DNA of 64,000 nt from Alligator mississippiensis (taxonomy: Eukaryota > Chordata > Crocodylia > Alligatoridae): positions 41,895,892-41,959,891 of the forward strand of contig NC_081835.1 in assembly GCF_030867095.1 (NCBI RefSeq), given 5' to 3'. Positions within the stretch are counted from its first letter, which is position 1. Each line of letters starts with the position of its first letter. Under the pieces are notes generated by a model, which saw only the letters and a program-made list of their open reading frames with translations, did no database searches and was not told where the DNA came from. The position numbers were made by a program, and so were the translations under genes. This document shows, piece by piece, positions 1 through 11,695 of this stretch.

Positions 1-589
1 TATCAATGGTAAAAATTGCAATTACTGTGACTTCTTTCAAGTCTGAACTTAAACAAGCAAGATAAATAATACTTGTGCTTGCTGCTGAATAATGAGATAC
101 TTCTGACTTGTTCACTTTTGTTTTCTTTAATTTGAGATAGAAAATGTATTAATTCTAGGTATATATTTCTGACTTTCTTTAGGCTGCCTTCAATCTGTTT
201 TCCCAAAGCTATCCCAAATACGTGCTTATATTTACTTGGGCTTCTGACAAAACCAGATCATTATTATCAAGTACAGAGTAGCTGCTTGCACCTAGAAGCA
301 CAAGCATTGGTCTCCATATGTTTAATACAGTTCATCCATTTTGGATATTGCCAAAATAGAGAAGAGGCAGCAAGTATTGCTGAGGTTGAGGCAACCTGGT
401 AATTTTTTGGAAAGTAAAAGAGAATAGCTTTTCCACTCCTAGAGAATGATTGATATTACAGGAGACAAGAAATAAAACTATAGGGATGGGCAAATGTTCA
501 AGGTTAATCCAACCACCTCATTTTAAATATGGAGATACAGAAGGGAAAAATCCAATAATAGGAAAAAAACCCACTGCTATTTAGTCAAA

Positions 590-889
590 GTTTCATAGAA
601 AATAGGGTCAGAAAAAGAGCATTATGATTATCTAGTCTAACTTCCCATGTAGCAGGGGCCATAACTTCCAGCTGAAGCCAAGTATTCCTTTCAAAAGGAG
701 GACAGGTCTTTAAATAAAGACTTCAAATGGCAAAGAACCCACCATACCCTTGGATAAATTCTATTAAAGTAATGTTCCAATAATGAATTAAACTCACTAT
801 TAAAACCTTGTACTTCGCTTCCCATTTGAATTTATCTATCTTTACCTTTGAGCCACTGCAATTTATTTTGCCTTCATTAGCTATATTAG
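590..889 (-). mobile_element. CR1/L3-like LINE relic, 3' part
   Basis: The plus strand shows the reversed 3' tail typical of old CR1/L3 copies: a TTTCATAGAA-type start, ATCTAGTCTAACTTCC, then the run ending in TTTGCCTTCATTAGC. It is well diverged, so the insertion is ancient. It continues at 1325 after an inserted repeat. The family call rests on remembered consensus similarity. Confidence 0.6.
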
Positions 890-1311
890 GGGTGTAGGTT
901 GTAGCCATGTTGGTCTAAGGACATAGGCAGACAAGGTTCTTTAGGCGAATCTGATATCTTTTATTAAACCAACTTAAATAGTTGGAAAAAAAATTTAGCA
1001 AGCTTTTGGGTTTAAATACTCTGCGTCAGGCTGAGGAAGTCTCTACAGTTGGTGTGCGCTCTTCCTCGACGGAATGAATAGGAAAGAAGCCAGAGGCTGG
1101 TATGCATGCAAGACAGGCAGTCAGTGAAGATGTAAATTGAGGAATCAGTGGGTGAGAAACAGTCTGGATGTGGGGGAAAGAGAAAAAGGGGATGAATGTA
1201 GCAGTTAAACAGTAGAGAGGTACCTGGGAAATCAGATGTCAGGCAGGTTATAATGTGTCATAAATACAATGTCTATATTTAGTCCATGATTTTTTGTACC
1301 CAGGAGGAGCC
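890..1311 (+). mobile_element. SINE-like repeat with 13-bp target-site duplication
   Basis: A 422-bp insertion starting GGGTGTAGGTTGTAGCCATG, with an internal AGCAAGCTTTTGGG and GTCAGGCTGAGGAAG, inside the CR1/L3 relic. It is flanked by TTAGCTATATTAG (877-889) and TTAGCTACATTAG (1312-1324), 12 of 13 bases identical. The TSD length fits LINE-driven retroposition. I recognise the family as a common amniote repeat but cannot name it. I see no clear pol III A/B boxes and no poly(A) tail. Confidence 0.65.
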
Positions 1312-1870
1312 TTAGCTACATTAGAGATGCTTACTATCAAATATCTTCTCCCATGATAGATATTTATAAACTTCACTTACAGATCTAGTTACCCCTTAAT
1401 CTTGTTTAATAAGCAAAATTAAAAAAAACAAAACGTATTAAGTCTCACTGTATGGCAGGTTTTTTCAGACCTCAAATCTTTCTTGTGGCTATCTTCTGAA
1501 CCCTCTCCAATGTTTCAGTACCTTTTATAAATTACAAAAAACAAAAGCAGACAATTTCAGTGCTGTGCACAATGGTAACATCACCCTATTCCTATTCAGA
1601 ATTTCCCTGCTTATACATCACAAGATTCATTAGCCTCATCTGCCATAGCATTGCACTTGGAATTAGTGTTCAGATGGCTATATACTGAAAACACTTGAAT
1701 TCTTTCATAGCTTTTATTTCTCATACACAGTCCTTCATCCTGTGGCCTAAACATTTTATTTCTACCCATACAACCTTGCATTTGCCCATATTAAAACATA
1801 AATGACTATACATTAGTGCAAGCTCGTCACAGCTAAAGATTAAATTTGAATAAAATTCCATTTCAAAAGA
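1312..1870 (-). mobile_element. CR1/L3-like LINE relic, RT C-terminal part
   Basis: Continuation of the relic at 590-889 on the other side of the inserted repeat. The reversed reading CCCCTTAATCTTGTTTAATA ... TCTTCTGAACCCTCTCCAAT is the conserved end of the CR1/L3 reverse transcriptase region. It is decayed, with many stops in every frame. The two halves abut cleanly when the insert and one TSD copy are removed. Confidence 0.6.
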
Positions 1871-4800
1871 GAAGATCATCTCTCCCAACCAGTTGGATTT
1901 GTTTTTACTACTCTGCGAATTTAGTTTGTATTCTGTGAAAGATCCCAAAGAACCAAGAAGTTACTCAACCCTGCAGCTCCAAGAATGGTATACAGCATTC
2001 ACTCCTATTTGCAATACCATAGTACCTACTCACAAATACATGGGAAGACAACAATTAATGCACTCAAGAATTTTAGTTTGCAAAGAAGTCAGGAGGAAAA
2101 TTGTTTCTCTTTACATACCAAAATAACACTTGCCCAGCCATGCAAGTGCATGCTCAGTTAGCTACACAGCCAGCAATCCAATTCCATACATATTGTGGAC
2201 ACAAACATTCATATGGCTACAGAGGATGTGCAGTAGCCTGTGCTCTGGCCAAGCAAGTATGCACTACTGTATGTACATAAGTAGGTGAGCACAAGTCCCA
2301 TATCTGCAGCAGGATGAAAAAGCCTAGGACTAGTTAAAGGGGCCAGGGAAAAGAGCCCTCCCATGTTTCAGCCCAGCAGACCAGTGGGTTAGGCACTCAT
2401 CCTGAAAGCTGGAGAACCTAAGTTTAGGCTACTCAGGACCTAGAGCAGGTTTAAAGCTAAATTTCCCACTTCTCAGCACAGTGTTCTAAGAGATGAAGGA
2501 AGGTGGCATCACCACACTCCTTCCCCCGAGCTGTGCAGCACATGTGCAGTAAGCTCTCGGAGCAAACTGGCTTGTCAGCAAGGCATCTACTGGAGCTTGC
2601 ATTGGCACAGCTCCAGAGCCCATGAGGCGAACACCACCACCACTCGCCCACTATTTTCCCCCTACAATGGAATCAGGCAATAGGCAAAAGGGTAAGCAGC
2701 AATGGCATTCACCATGCTGATAAACCAGTGAGTTCAGAAAGCTCACTGCACAGCTGAAGAGGGTGTGTCCACATACATCCTCCATACTTCCCTGAAGATC
2801 CTTTGAAACACCAGGTGACAGGTTAAGCATTAAACAGTCCCCAGTCCAGTCATCCTCTTGAAGCTGGGTCACTAAGCAGCCAAGAGAGGGACTGATGTGA
2901 GACTTGAGGAAGAAAACAAGCTAGGCAGCATGCGGTCAGTGAAACGACTGCTGCCCTAAAAGGCTTCTAGCTTAGCCCCTGGCTTCCTGTGGGCTGAAAG
3001 CTTCCATAATACACTCCATCCACTTTATCCAACAACTATTAAATGCAAGATGTAGTGGCTCAGCTTTAAAAGCTTCACTCCCTGATTGCTCAGTAGCAAC
3101 AAGTTTTTTGCCAAGCTACAGTTTTATGACTTACACTTACTCAGGTACATGTGTATGAAGCTGTGTACCTGTCTGGCCAGAGTGCAACCTACTCAGCATG
3201 TACACTAGTAGTGCAGACAGGTAAGCATATAGAAACAATTGCAAACTATACAAGTGACATTTTTGGCTGGGTGCCATTTGGGCATAAAGTGAAACAGGAT
3301 TGTGCTCTTAAACTGTGCAAGTGTAGTGGCCTTTGCAAATGTTAGTTTGCAAAGTTTCTTTCAGTCTACCTTCACCATACTCTTTTCCTGTCTTTTAAAA
3401 TTAGCGTTGTTCTCAATCATCTCAAACTGCTACAACAAATGTATCTGCACCAAATTCACACCAACATAAACAATATCAGAACTGAATTTCAAATTCTATT
3501 CAATGCACTGTTTCTATGTACTGTTTACTTAGACTTCGCAAGCCAAGCTGGACTCCAGCCTTCACACTCTGCTAGGACTATTCTTTCATTTCCTAAACAA
3601 TTTACTGCTTTACAATTTCTTACAATGTTCTGAAGGGAGAAAAATCATTAAGTGATTTGATACAAAGCAACCAATACAATATCTGCAAATAAAAGGCCCA
3701 GTATTACAAAGCCTTGTTGTTTTAGGATTACTCCTTTTGAACAAATGAAGCAACTCATGCAAAGATCGCTCATACAGGTTACTGCTCAGTTTTGTAACTC
3801 TTTAAGGACAGCTTACTCATGTGAATAGTTTCACCGAGCTATTGAGACTCCTTGAATTTACAAAAGACCCCAGTGATTATACGTTTGAGTGTGAATCTAG
3901 TTAGAACCTTTAAAATGCATAACTAAACACCAAAAAGCACTCTGCAGCAAGGGATGGAGGGAGTGGGAGAAGGAGGCAGGGAGGAAAGAAAGTAATTGAT
4001 TGCATGTGTTGAGCAGGTTGCCAGAATAGAGACCCAAACCACTCGTCTCACTGCCAAATCCACAGTTACCCACTGCCTACAGCAAATCGATTGGTGGCAG
4101 TCAGTCATGGGGGTGAGTGGCAACAGTTGCAGTAAAGCAGGTGGGAGAGTCCTCACTAAATTTAGGAAATGCCGCCAAGGGCAACATTGAGTGGCACAGA
4201 GCAGCAGAAAGGCAGCAAGGAAAGTCGCCAGGTCGCGCGGGACAGCCCACACTAGGGCTAACCCACATTACTTAGGCTTACCCTTTGTATGAAGTTGCCT
4301 GCCTTGGTTGATAAAATGAGGTAATTTCAAAAGAATACAGATAGATCGCCCAAATCTTTAGGGAACTCTATTTCGCCTGCTTTGTCTTTTTGGATCTCCC
4401 AATTCCCATTCCATCAGTTTTACACAGATGGATGTTTCTCATACATTGCATTTACCACACTAGACTGGTTTTGATGGATTTATTATAATATATATTTTAC
4501 AAGTATGTTCCTATATTTCACAAACATTATTTAAAAGTGTTGAGCAGAAAATAATCCTCCTCCAAAAGCTTTATCATTAAGGACCCTAAACATTATACCT
4601 GCTCCCTACTTTCCTACCATATAACTTCTATACCTTGATACAAATTAGCAATTAAAAATTTGTATGTGGCACTAGAAGGCAAGGCACAATGGACTGCAAG
4701 GATTTGCAGTGAAGCTGGTAAGAATACAACTTGTTATGGAGTTGCATTGGGGGATTCAAACTGTGTGCAGGTTCAGCCTAGAGCGGCCTGGATTTGCAGT

Positions 4801-7800
4801 GGAGTGTTGCACTCCAATTCCTCCTCTCTCGTTCATCCGAAAGAAGCTGCATTCTGAGGAACACTAGATTTGTTAGAGTGAAATCACTCTCTCTCCTTCA
4901 GCATCCCCAAGTACAAGCCCTATTTTCTATTCATCCTCCTAAAATGTAACGATTCATCCCTCATCCCTTAACATCTCAGTTCCACCCCATGGTGAGCTAA
5001 CAGAACAAGTAGCCATGGTCATTACAACAAAAATAAGGCGGAGGTGAGAGATGCTGGAACACAGAAGAGAGTCTGGTGTTATGCAGGCAGTTGGGAAACC
5101 CAGTGCATCTTCTCGAGCACCAGAGCTCACCATCTCCATTCCCCAACTGCATCACAACTCCCAGGCCCTTGCATCTTTCATTTTTATTTACCATTTTTTC
5201 CCCAAAGAAGGCAGCCCTTTTGGAGGAAGACAGATAAGAGGGGAAAGGATGTAGTCAGTCATGTTTTGTGTCCTGCCCTATTCAGCACAACTGAACAGAA
5301 CACTACTGTCACAAAATGGGGTGTTTTTCAAAATCAAAATTTTTAATAGGATGTCAGATTTCCAGAAAAAAATTCTGTTATCAAAACAGCAACAAAACTA
5401 AATCTCAGTTTTTCTGAATTTGTTCTAGATCAGGAGAAAAACAGATGCTGAAATAACTTTATTTTTTCTTTTTCAGCAACAGAGGGGAACTTAGAAACAG
5501 ATTTCACACTGGTGGCTTTTCACTAGAAAGAGAATGGTGCTTCTGCATCAAAGCACCAGTATTTAAAGAGCTTGCAATACTGCTCCACTGCACACCATAG
5601 CAGCAGTGTAATAGGAAACCCTCAGTACACTGATGCCTTAGCACTCAGGTACTTGGCTTTCTATGGTGACAGTGCTGGAGAACTAGGCAGCAGCACCAGG
5701 GGAACCTTTCAAGAAACAATGCCTTCAAAGGAAAGTAAATGAGCTCTCACTCCCCAAGCCACCAAAGCAACCTCCTAAACTAAAATTTCTTTCCAAAGCC
5801 CTATTCGCTGCCCTCAAAGCCTAGACTATTCTGCCATCTCCCATCATGAAAACATCCTTACCTGACATCTCCACAATCCGCCAAAAATATCCTCTACTGT
5901 TCAGCCTGCCCCACCCACCCTTTGGTTCACCAACCATATTTACTTCTGAGCTGGGCTCTTCTGCACATAAGGCACATTGACAAGATCAGAAAATTGAAAT
6001 AATTTGCAGATCTGAGCAGTTCTATTGGTTCATCTAGAAGTAAATCAATTAGGTTGTCCCAAATAGTTTGCTATGTATTTAATTTTTAAAAATTTCAAAA
6101 GCAGCCTATGTCCAAGACGTTACCACACAGAAAGACTGAGCATGATGTATAAAGAACCTGTCTTTGCTTAAACAGAGTAACTTGAAGAAAACAGGGAACA
6201 GTTTTAAAAAGGAACATTTTAACAGATTCCTCTGCAAATGTGAATATACATTTGCTAAGAAAATTCACTTGTTGAACTGAATCAAATTTTGACACTGCAT
6301 TCAACCATGAAAGTCTAAAATAAGAAAAAAAAATATTAGTTCTACTTTAGGCACAAATTTCAGTGTGATAACTATTAAGAGCATCCTATTTTAATTTCTA
6401 ACCAGAATACCTGATTTTCTGTACTCTAAATAATAAAGCAACAGGCACCACTGCTACTTCTTTTAAAATGTGTGTTACCTTCATGTGTCATTTTAACAGA
6501 TCACACACTCCACATGCTGTAGGCAAACTGCACAATGACCAAGTATACTGCATTTCATTGTAACTTTGTTTCTCACATATGCTTTTCTCATACATATTAA
6601 ATATAATTATGTTTTAGGATTGGCAAGCTTAATAAAATGCATTCAATCTTATTCCAAAATATAATCCCAAAACATTTCACTTTTGTTTTGTGTATAACGC
6701 TATATATCTCCCACAAAGATTTACATCAGTTTTTTCCCTATATAGGTGTACATCGTTTAGGTTATATAACCACATTTTTGTTCCAAGTCACAAATCAGAT
6801 ACAGTTAGGGTAGCCATATTCGGGATGCATGTTCCTATATTGTACAATTTAGTTACTGTCACTGGTGTTCTACAATCTAACAGTACTATAAAAGTAAGTG
6901 ATGAAAGAAGGCTAGAGACACAGACAATAAACACGGGAATGATTTTTCTGCCTCACTTTCCATCCTGACACCAGACTGGATCCCATCACTCCTACCTTCC
7001 CTACACCCACAGATGCCCTTGTCCTTCTCTGCTAGCACTCCACCCACATCAGGCCACTTCTCCTGCCTTCTCTTCTAGTTCCCCCATCTATGATGTACCT
7101 CTCCGCTCTCTCCCGAAACTTCTCCCAAGGCCGTGTACCTCATTCTATTGAACACATGGCATCATTCACATTCGTTCCTAGCTCCTACTCACATACACCA
7201 CATACATCTAGCCCACAAATCTGTCTAAACACATACATCTAGCCCACAAATATAGGCTGCTCCCTACCCACTCTCTTACACCTCTCCATCTCTCCAGCTG
7301 CCCCCTATTCTCCCCTGCCAGGCTCCCACCCTTTTCCCTACAGGTTGCACTTCTGCCAGCTCCCAGGTTTCTAACAGCTGCACCTGCCTTCTCCCCAGTT
7401 TCCCCCTCAATGCCCTTTCCCTGCATACTGTACCATGCTACCTCCCCTCCTTCTGCTGTATACAGCCTGCATTTCCATCTTCTCCTCTAAACACATTCCC
7501 ACCCCTGCACCTGCTCTTCCCTGGCTCTCCCTGGCCTCTGCACCATACTGCCTCCCTTCAGGCAGCACCCAGATCTCTCCTAGCCGCTGCCCCCACATGC
7601 AAACTGCACTCCTACCATCTCCCCATTTCTCACCCCACACATGGTCAGCACGCAGCCTTCACCCTTCCTTCTCACATTCTCCAAGCAGGCTTCACACCAT
7701 CAAATCCCCTTACACCCCTGCCAGGTGTGGCCGGGAGGGGGCTGTACTCTTCCACTTCGTCCCAGGCAGCCCCCAATGCACCCCTACATCTCCTGCAACA

Positions 7801-8110
7801 CCCTCGTCAGCACAGGCAGCTTCCAGAGCCGCCTCTCCGGCAGGCTGCACCCCCCGCTCCCCTCCCTTGCAACGACGGGTGCAGACTGCGCTTCGCTTTC
7901 CCCAGGAGCCCCACGCAGACGCCTCGCTCTCCCCAGCCCCCGGGGGGCCCAACCCCGGGCCGGCCGCCCCCGAGACGCGCCGCGGCCGAGCGAGCCCCCG
8001 CTCCGGCCGCCCCTCCCGCAGCGCCCCCTGCAGGCTGCCGCCGCCTCCAGCCCTGCCCCCCGCGGCCGCTCCCCGGCCCCTTCCCGCCGCTGCGGGCCGA
8101 GCGGGCTCAC

Positions 8111-8289
8111 CTGCCGGCGGGCGCCGGGGCGGCGGGGCCCAGGGCCGGCGCCCTACCCGGGAGCTGTCCGCCGCTGCCGGGTGCTGAAGGCGGCTTGGCG
8201 GCGGCGGGCGGCAGGGGGGAGCCGGCGGCGGGGCCGGGCGGCAGCTGCCCCTCGGCCCCCCCTCCCTCCAGGCTGGCCTCGTTGCCCAT
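8111..8289 (-). CDS. BSN: Bassoon first coding exon
   Basis: Bassoon is a very large scaffold protein of the presynaptic cytomatrix at the active zone. The exon opens with MGNEASLEGG and continues through a Pro/Gly/Ala-rich stretch with KPPSAP and GGQLP blocks. As I remember mammalian BSN, these occur in the same order at its N-terminus (MGNE-SLEGG, KPPSAP, GGGQLP). The paralogue PCLO shares MGNEASLEG but not the later blocks. Gly2 with Ser6 fits an N-myristoylation signal. The ATG at 8289-8287 follows CCCGCC, a strong Kozak context. The exon has 59 codons plus two bases and ends at CAG|GTGAGC (donor GT at 8110-8109); without splicing a stop follows at once. No later exon was found down to base 1, so intron 1 leaves the window. 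Very high GC is expected for a CpG-island exon. The gene call is confident; I did not assign an exon number. Confidence 0.85.
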
Positions 8290-8640
8290 GGCGGGGGGGG
8301 CGCGGCGCGCGGGACGGGATCGCTCAGCGCAGCGCCGCCTCCGCCGCCGCCATCAGCCCAGCTCCACCATCTCCGCCTGCCGCCACACGGCGCATGCGCC
8401 AGCCGCGCGCGAGCCTGACGCCCGCCCTCAAAGAGCGCGCCTGGGATACGCGCGCGGCCGAGCCAATGAGCAGCGGCGGCGGACTCGGTCCCGCCCCCAA
8501 AGGGCACGTGAGCCGCCCGGCCAATGGCGACTGGCAAAGTTGCCGATCACCGCGAGCGTGCGCAGAGCCCGCCAATGGCAGCGTCGGACTGGACCGTCCC
8601 GCTGGGGCGCTCTCGCTGGCCAATGGGAAGCGTCCCCCGC
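8290..8640 (-). promoter_or_regulatory. BSN: BSN core/proximal promoter with NRF-1 and NF-Y sites
   Basis: Upstream of the BSN ATG (rising coordinates) lies a TATA-less, GC-rich promoter. A perfect palindromic NRF-1 type site (GCGCATGCGC) is at 8390-8399, about 100 bp from the ATG. A CACGTG E-box is at 8505-8510. GC-box-like CCGCCC runs occur near 8490. CCAAT boxes, all on the plus strand, start at 8463, 8521, 8572 and 8620. NF-Y works in either orientation. The transcription start is probably between 8290 and 8400, but no initiator was identified. The plus-strand CCAAT cluster would also suit a divergent transcript running right. Factor names are motif-based inference. Confidence 0.65.
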
Positions 8641-9430
8641 CGCCCAGCCCGGAGGCGGTGCCCACCTGCTCCTCCGGTCCCGCCCAGCGCCCGAGGTGCC
8701 TGCGGCCTTCCTGGGTCTGCGCGAGCGGGTGTGGCCGGGCCGGGCGCGCCGGTAGCGCCGCGGCCTTGGCCAGTGTAGGGCCCGCAGCGAGGGGGCCCCT
8801 CCCCCACGACCAGGACGATGCCGGCGTTTGCGCAGAGCTCGGCCAGTGACGACCCCACCGCCAGCGCCGTCCTGCCCTTACAGCCGGCGGGGGGGGGGGT
8901 CTGCGCCACCCGGCCACCCTCCAGCGTGCGCACGGGTCAGCCAAGGGGAACCACCAGGTTTCCCGTCCAACGCTGACATGGCAGGCAGCTTGGCCAACAG
9001 GAGACGTGGCTCACTTCGTGTACCTTTTAAGGGCACGCGACACCTGACGAATGGGATCCATGACTGCTTCATCCCTGCTTGAAGAATGTAATGAGAACCA
9101 GTATCCCCCTACTCCTTCCACAGGCATGCGTCCTCCTGAGCTCCTCCCTCCCAGGCGAAGCCTGTTCCCTGCATAGTTAATGGAACAATACCCTTCCTTG
9201 TCAATTCCTCCCGCTGATCTAGAGAGTAGGAATCTAGATTTGGCAAATGTCGATCCTTCCAGATCATGGTGTATGCGTGAAAGGTCACCCAGACCTTCAC
9301 TGCGTGTGCCTAGGCAGGAGTTTTGGAGGAGTGGATCCTGCCCAGACCTCCCATCCCTCTTTTAGGCCATTGACACAGAACCCAAAGGCCAGGCTGGGTC
9401 CAGACACTTGGTGCCTCCATGGCTGTAGTT

Positions 9431-9597
9431 CAGGGGTGCACAAAATGCAGCCTGCCAAACCATTCTATCCAGCCTGCGGGGCCCCTAAAAATTTAGAAAA
9501 TTAATATTTATCTGCCCCTGGCTGCCTATCATGCAGCCCTCGATGGCTTGCCAAAACTCAGTAAGCAGCCTCTGCCTGAAATAATTGCCCAGCCCTG
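9431..9597. mobile_element. Short hAT-type MITE
   Basis: A 167-bp element with TIRs CAGGGGTGCAC and, at the right end, the complement of CAGGGCTGGGCA. It is flanked by a perfect 8-bp duplication CTGTAGTT (9423-9430 and 9598-9605). The 8-bp TSD and CAGGG ends are diagnostic of hAT. It is too short to encode a transposase. The AAATAATTGCCC end recurs in the large element ending at 49482. Confidence 0.85.
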
Positions 9598-9610
9598 CTG
9601 TAGTTGTATA

Positions 9611-9680
9611 AGTATCCAGGAACTGAGGCTGGGTGCCCTGTGACAGACAAGGGTTCTACCACTGAACCACAGGGGACTCC
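9611..9680 (-). pseudogene. tRNA-Gly/Asp-like relic
   Basis: Read on the minus strand, GTGGTTCAGTGGTAGAA matches the D-arm and A-box of tRNA-Gly. It is followed by an anticodon-loop-like CTGTCAC (GTC, as in tRNA-Asp) and then a decayed T-arm (CAGTTCCTGG where GGTTCGATTCC is expected). The acceptor ends do not pair. It is a tRNA pseudogene or the head of a tRNA-derived SINE, not a functional tRNA. Confidence 0.5.
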
Positions 9681-11461
9681 AAAGAATGTAGAAATACTTT
9701 GAAAACTCCCACTGGAGAGGGCACATTCAGGGGGTTATTGCCAGCCTGTGACCTTGCTGTCATCACTGCTACAGGTGACTCCAGTTTTGAACCCCGTTAA
9801 AGAGCCATTGGAACATATGGTGCATTTTGTTTTCTTTCATGTTACATTATAATATAAATAGCATTGGTAATGCCATCATTTTCATTCATTGTAAAGGACT
9901 TAAGGCAAGATATAACTTAGTCCTGACACTTAAACCCAGAAAGGTTGTGTAGACCAGCCCTCACTTTCACTCTTTATGTACATGGTTAGTTAATACAAAC
10001 CTGTACCCAACTAATCCCACCCTGTGTGCATATACATTTCCTTCCAATGGGAGTCCATACCAGCCCCAACTTCAGCACGCTTGCAGTACCACTAATGAGA
10101 GCCCATAGCTTCATGGTTTCCTTTAACCCTGGAGCCAAGTATACCTTGGACTGCAAAATGGGAGCCAGGCAAGGGTCATTTTGCCTCCACCCTCATAAAC
10201 TTGAGCCTAAGTGAATTTGCTAGGCTGGTTCCCCACCCCCCACAAATTATGATTTCCACATTCAAGCAGCATTCAAGGAGAAGGAGATCCTGTTGAGCTT
10301 AGAACTAATATCCTCAGTTGGACCATTGTCCAGCCGCTCAGCATGACATCAGAGATCATGATCAGTGTGTAGGCCTAGTGATTAAAATAAGAATATGTTT
10401 TTCTTTGTACAATGAGTACTTATTATATGGAGAAAGTGAGACCCAGTGAAAACAAAACCCAGTAGTGACATTGTTGTAATCTTTTTCAAAGGAAGAGCAC
10501 ACTAAATACTAAATGTATTTGTAAACTCTGTTGTCCATTATAATCATTATTTCTCTAAATTCTTTTCTTGCTCTTAAATATAGAACTATATTGTAACCGT
10601 CACCAGATGCAGCCAATAGTACTAACTGGTAGCAACTGCCAGAAGTCGCCATAAATTGCCAGAAGTCAACCAAATTTCCTTTTAACCTCCTTCAGTTCCT
10701 GAGACACTGGACAGGTTTGTTTCCCCTCTGCCAGCAGGAGCCAGAGCTCCAGCTCTGATCAGTTACTGTTTTTAAAATAACAGTCCATTTCAGTCAACCA
10801 GACCCTGCCCCTCTTCACAGACAGCTCTCTCAGAACACTGCTCTCTGGGCCAAGCTGCCATACATACCCCAGCCCAAACTAGTTAGTAGGATACTGTTTT
10901 CTTCCCTCAACCTCAGGTAGTAAGCACAACTGCCAGCCACTAGCATTTCCCCACCAAGTATACTCAAGAAGGATTTCACTGACCTTCCCAGGATGAATGC
11001 ATTTTGAAAAGTTCCTTTCAATGGTACAGTGGGATTACAGAAGCAGTTGGCATAGCTCAAGAATGAGTGCAAGTGCTCGAATTACAATAGTAGGAGGCAG
11101 TTATTAGCATATCCAATGCAGTTTGTGTCCAAGTGACTACATTCCTTCATTAGGACTTGGAAGATTCTCTGTAAAGCACAGAAATCCTTATGTCATTCAG
11201 ATTGAGAACAAGACTTCTACAGTCATATCTAATTTCCAAGAAACATCCACAGATGCCACCAAATCGTAGCATCTGACATCCATGTCCAATAATTGTCACC
11301 AATGAGCTCAGTCAGCAGCTATTGACTTAAAGTAGGAATTCCTGGGTAGTTCTGGCCTGTGCCAGCTAGGAGGGCAGATTGGTTGGAATAGCTTTCTGGT
11401 TTTTACCTCTGAAAATCTCGCCAGCTGCCAGAACTGCCACCCAGAGATCCAAAACACTATC
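9681..11461. other. Intergenic; no gene seen
   Basis: AT-balanced sequence without a recognisable element except a first patch of CTGCCA-type decamers near 10620-10672, which resembles the main block at 11462-11640. Nothing else was identified. Confidence 0.5.
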
Positions 11462-11640
11462 AATTGGTGCAGCTGCCCGTAACTGCCATTAGCTATCATT
11501 GACTATGTTCACTGCCAGTAGCTGTCAGTAACTGTCAATGTATTTTAGCGACTGCCATTAACTGCTACTAGTTACTGTTGACTACACAGGCTGCCATCAG
11601 GCACCAGTAAGTACCATTAGATTTCATCATCACAAACTAC
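11462..11640 (+). repeat. Degenerate ~10-bp tandem repeat (CTGCCATTAG-like)
   Basis: Successive units read CTGCCCGTAA, CTGCCATTAG, CTATCATTGA, CTGCCAGTAG, CTGTCAGTAA, CTGCCATTAA, CTGCTACTAG and so on, with 9-11 bp spacing. It is a much-mutated decamer minisatellite. Related units occur near 10620-10672 and at 12530-12545. Confidence 0.6.
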
Positions 11641-11695
11641 TAGTGATTGTCATTAATTGCTTGTAAGTCTTAGTAGTTGAGATTACCACCTACTG

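Larger units (their letters stand above)
1..8110 (-). other. BSN: BSN intron 1 (5' part)
   Basis: Sequence downstream of the BSN donor at 8110-8109, running off the left edge. I looked for the next BSN exons (zinc-finger region with NPHLT and CPIC-type motifs) on the minus strand and saw none. It holds a split CR1/L3 relic and a SINE-like insertion at 590-1870. From 1871 to about 7000 it is AT-balanced with no recognised gene or element. From 7000 to 7740 it is plus-strand C/T-rich. Confidence 0.7.
7740..8960. promoter_or_regulatory. CpG island over BSN 5' end
   Basis: This is the only long stretch with dense CpG, GCGC and CCGCC content in an otherwise AT-balanced, CpG-poor window. It spans the BSN exon, its 5' UTR and proximal promoter and tails off on both sides. 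Several very long open frames cross it on both strands (the longest about 400 codons). They are stop-poor composition artefacts, with low-complexity Pro/Ala/Arg products. Confidence 0.85.

Noticed and set aside
8140-8150. Alternative BSN donor at GGGTAGGG
   Set aside because: Weaker than CAG|GTGAGC at 8110 and would remove 30-odd conserved-composition bases.
8111-8289. PCLO (Piccolo) instead of BSN
   Set aside because: Only the first nine residues favour PCLO; the KPPSAP and GGQLP blocks follow BSN.
7641-8849. A plus-strand open frame of about 400 codons, and other long frames on both strands, in the CpG island
   Set aside because: Pro/Ala/Arg low-complexity products; GC-rich DNA lacks stops by composition. 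Only the minus-strand frame with the BSN N-terminus has homology and a splice donor.
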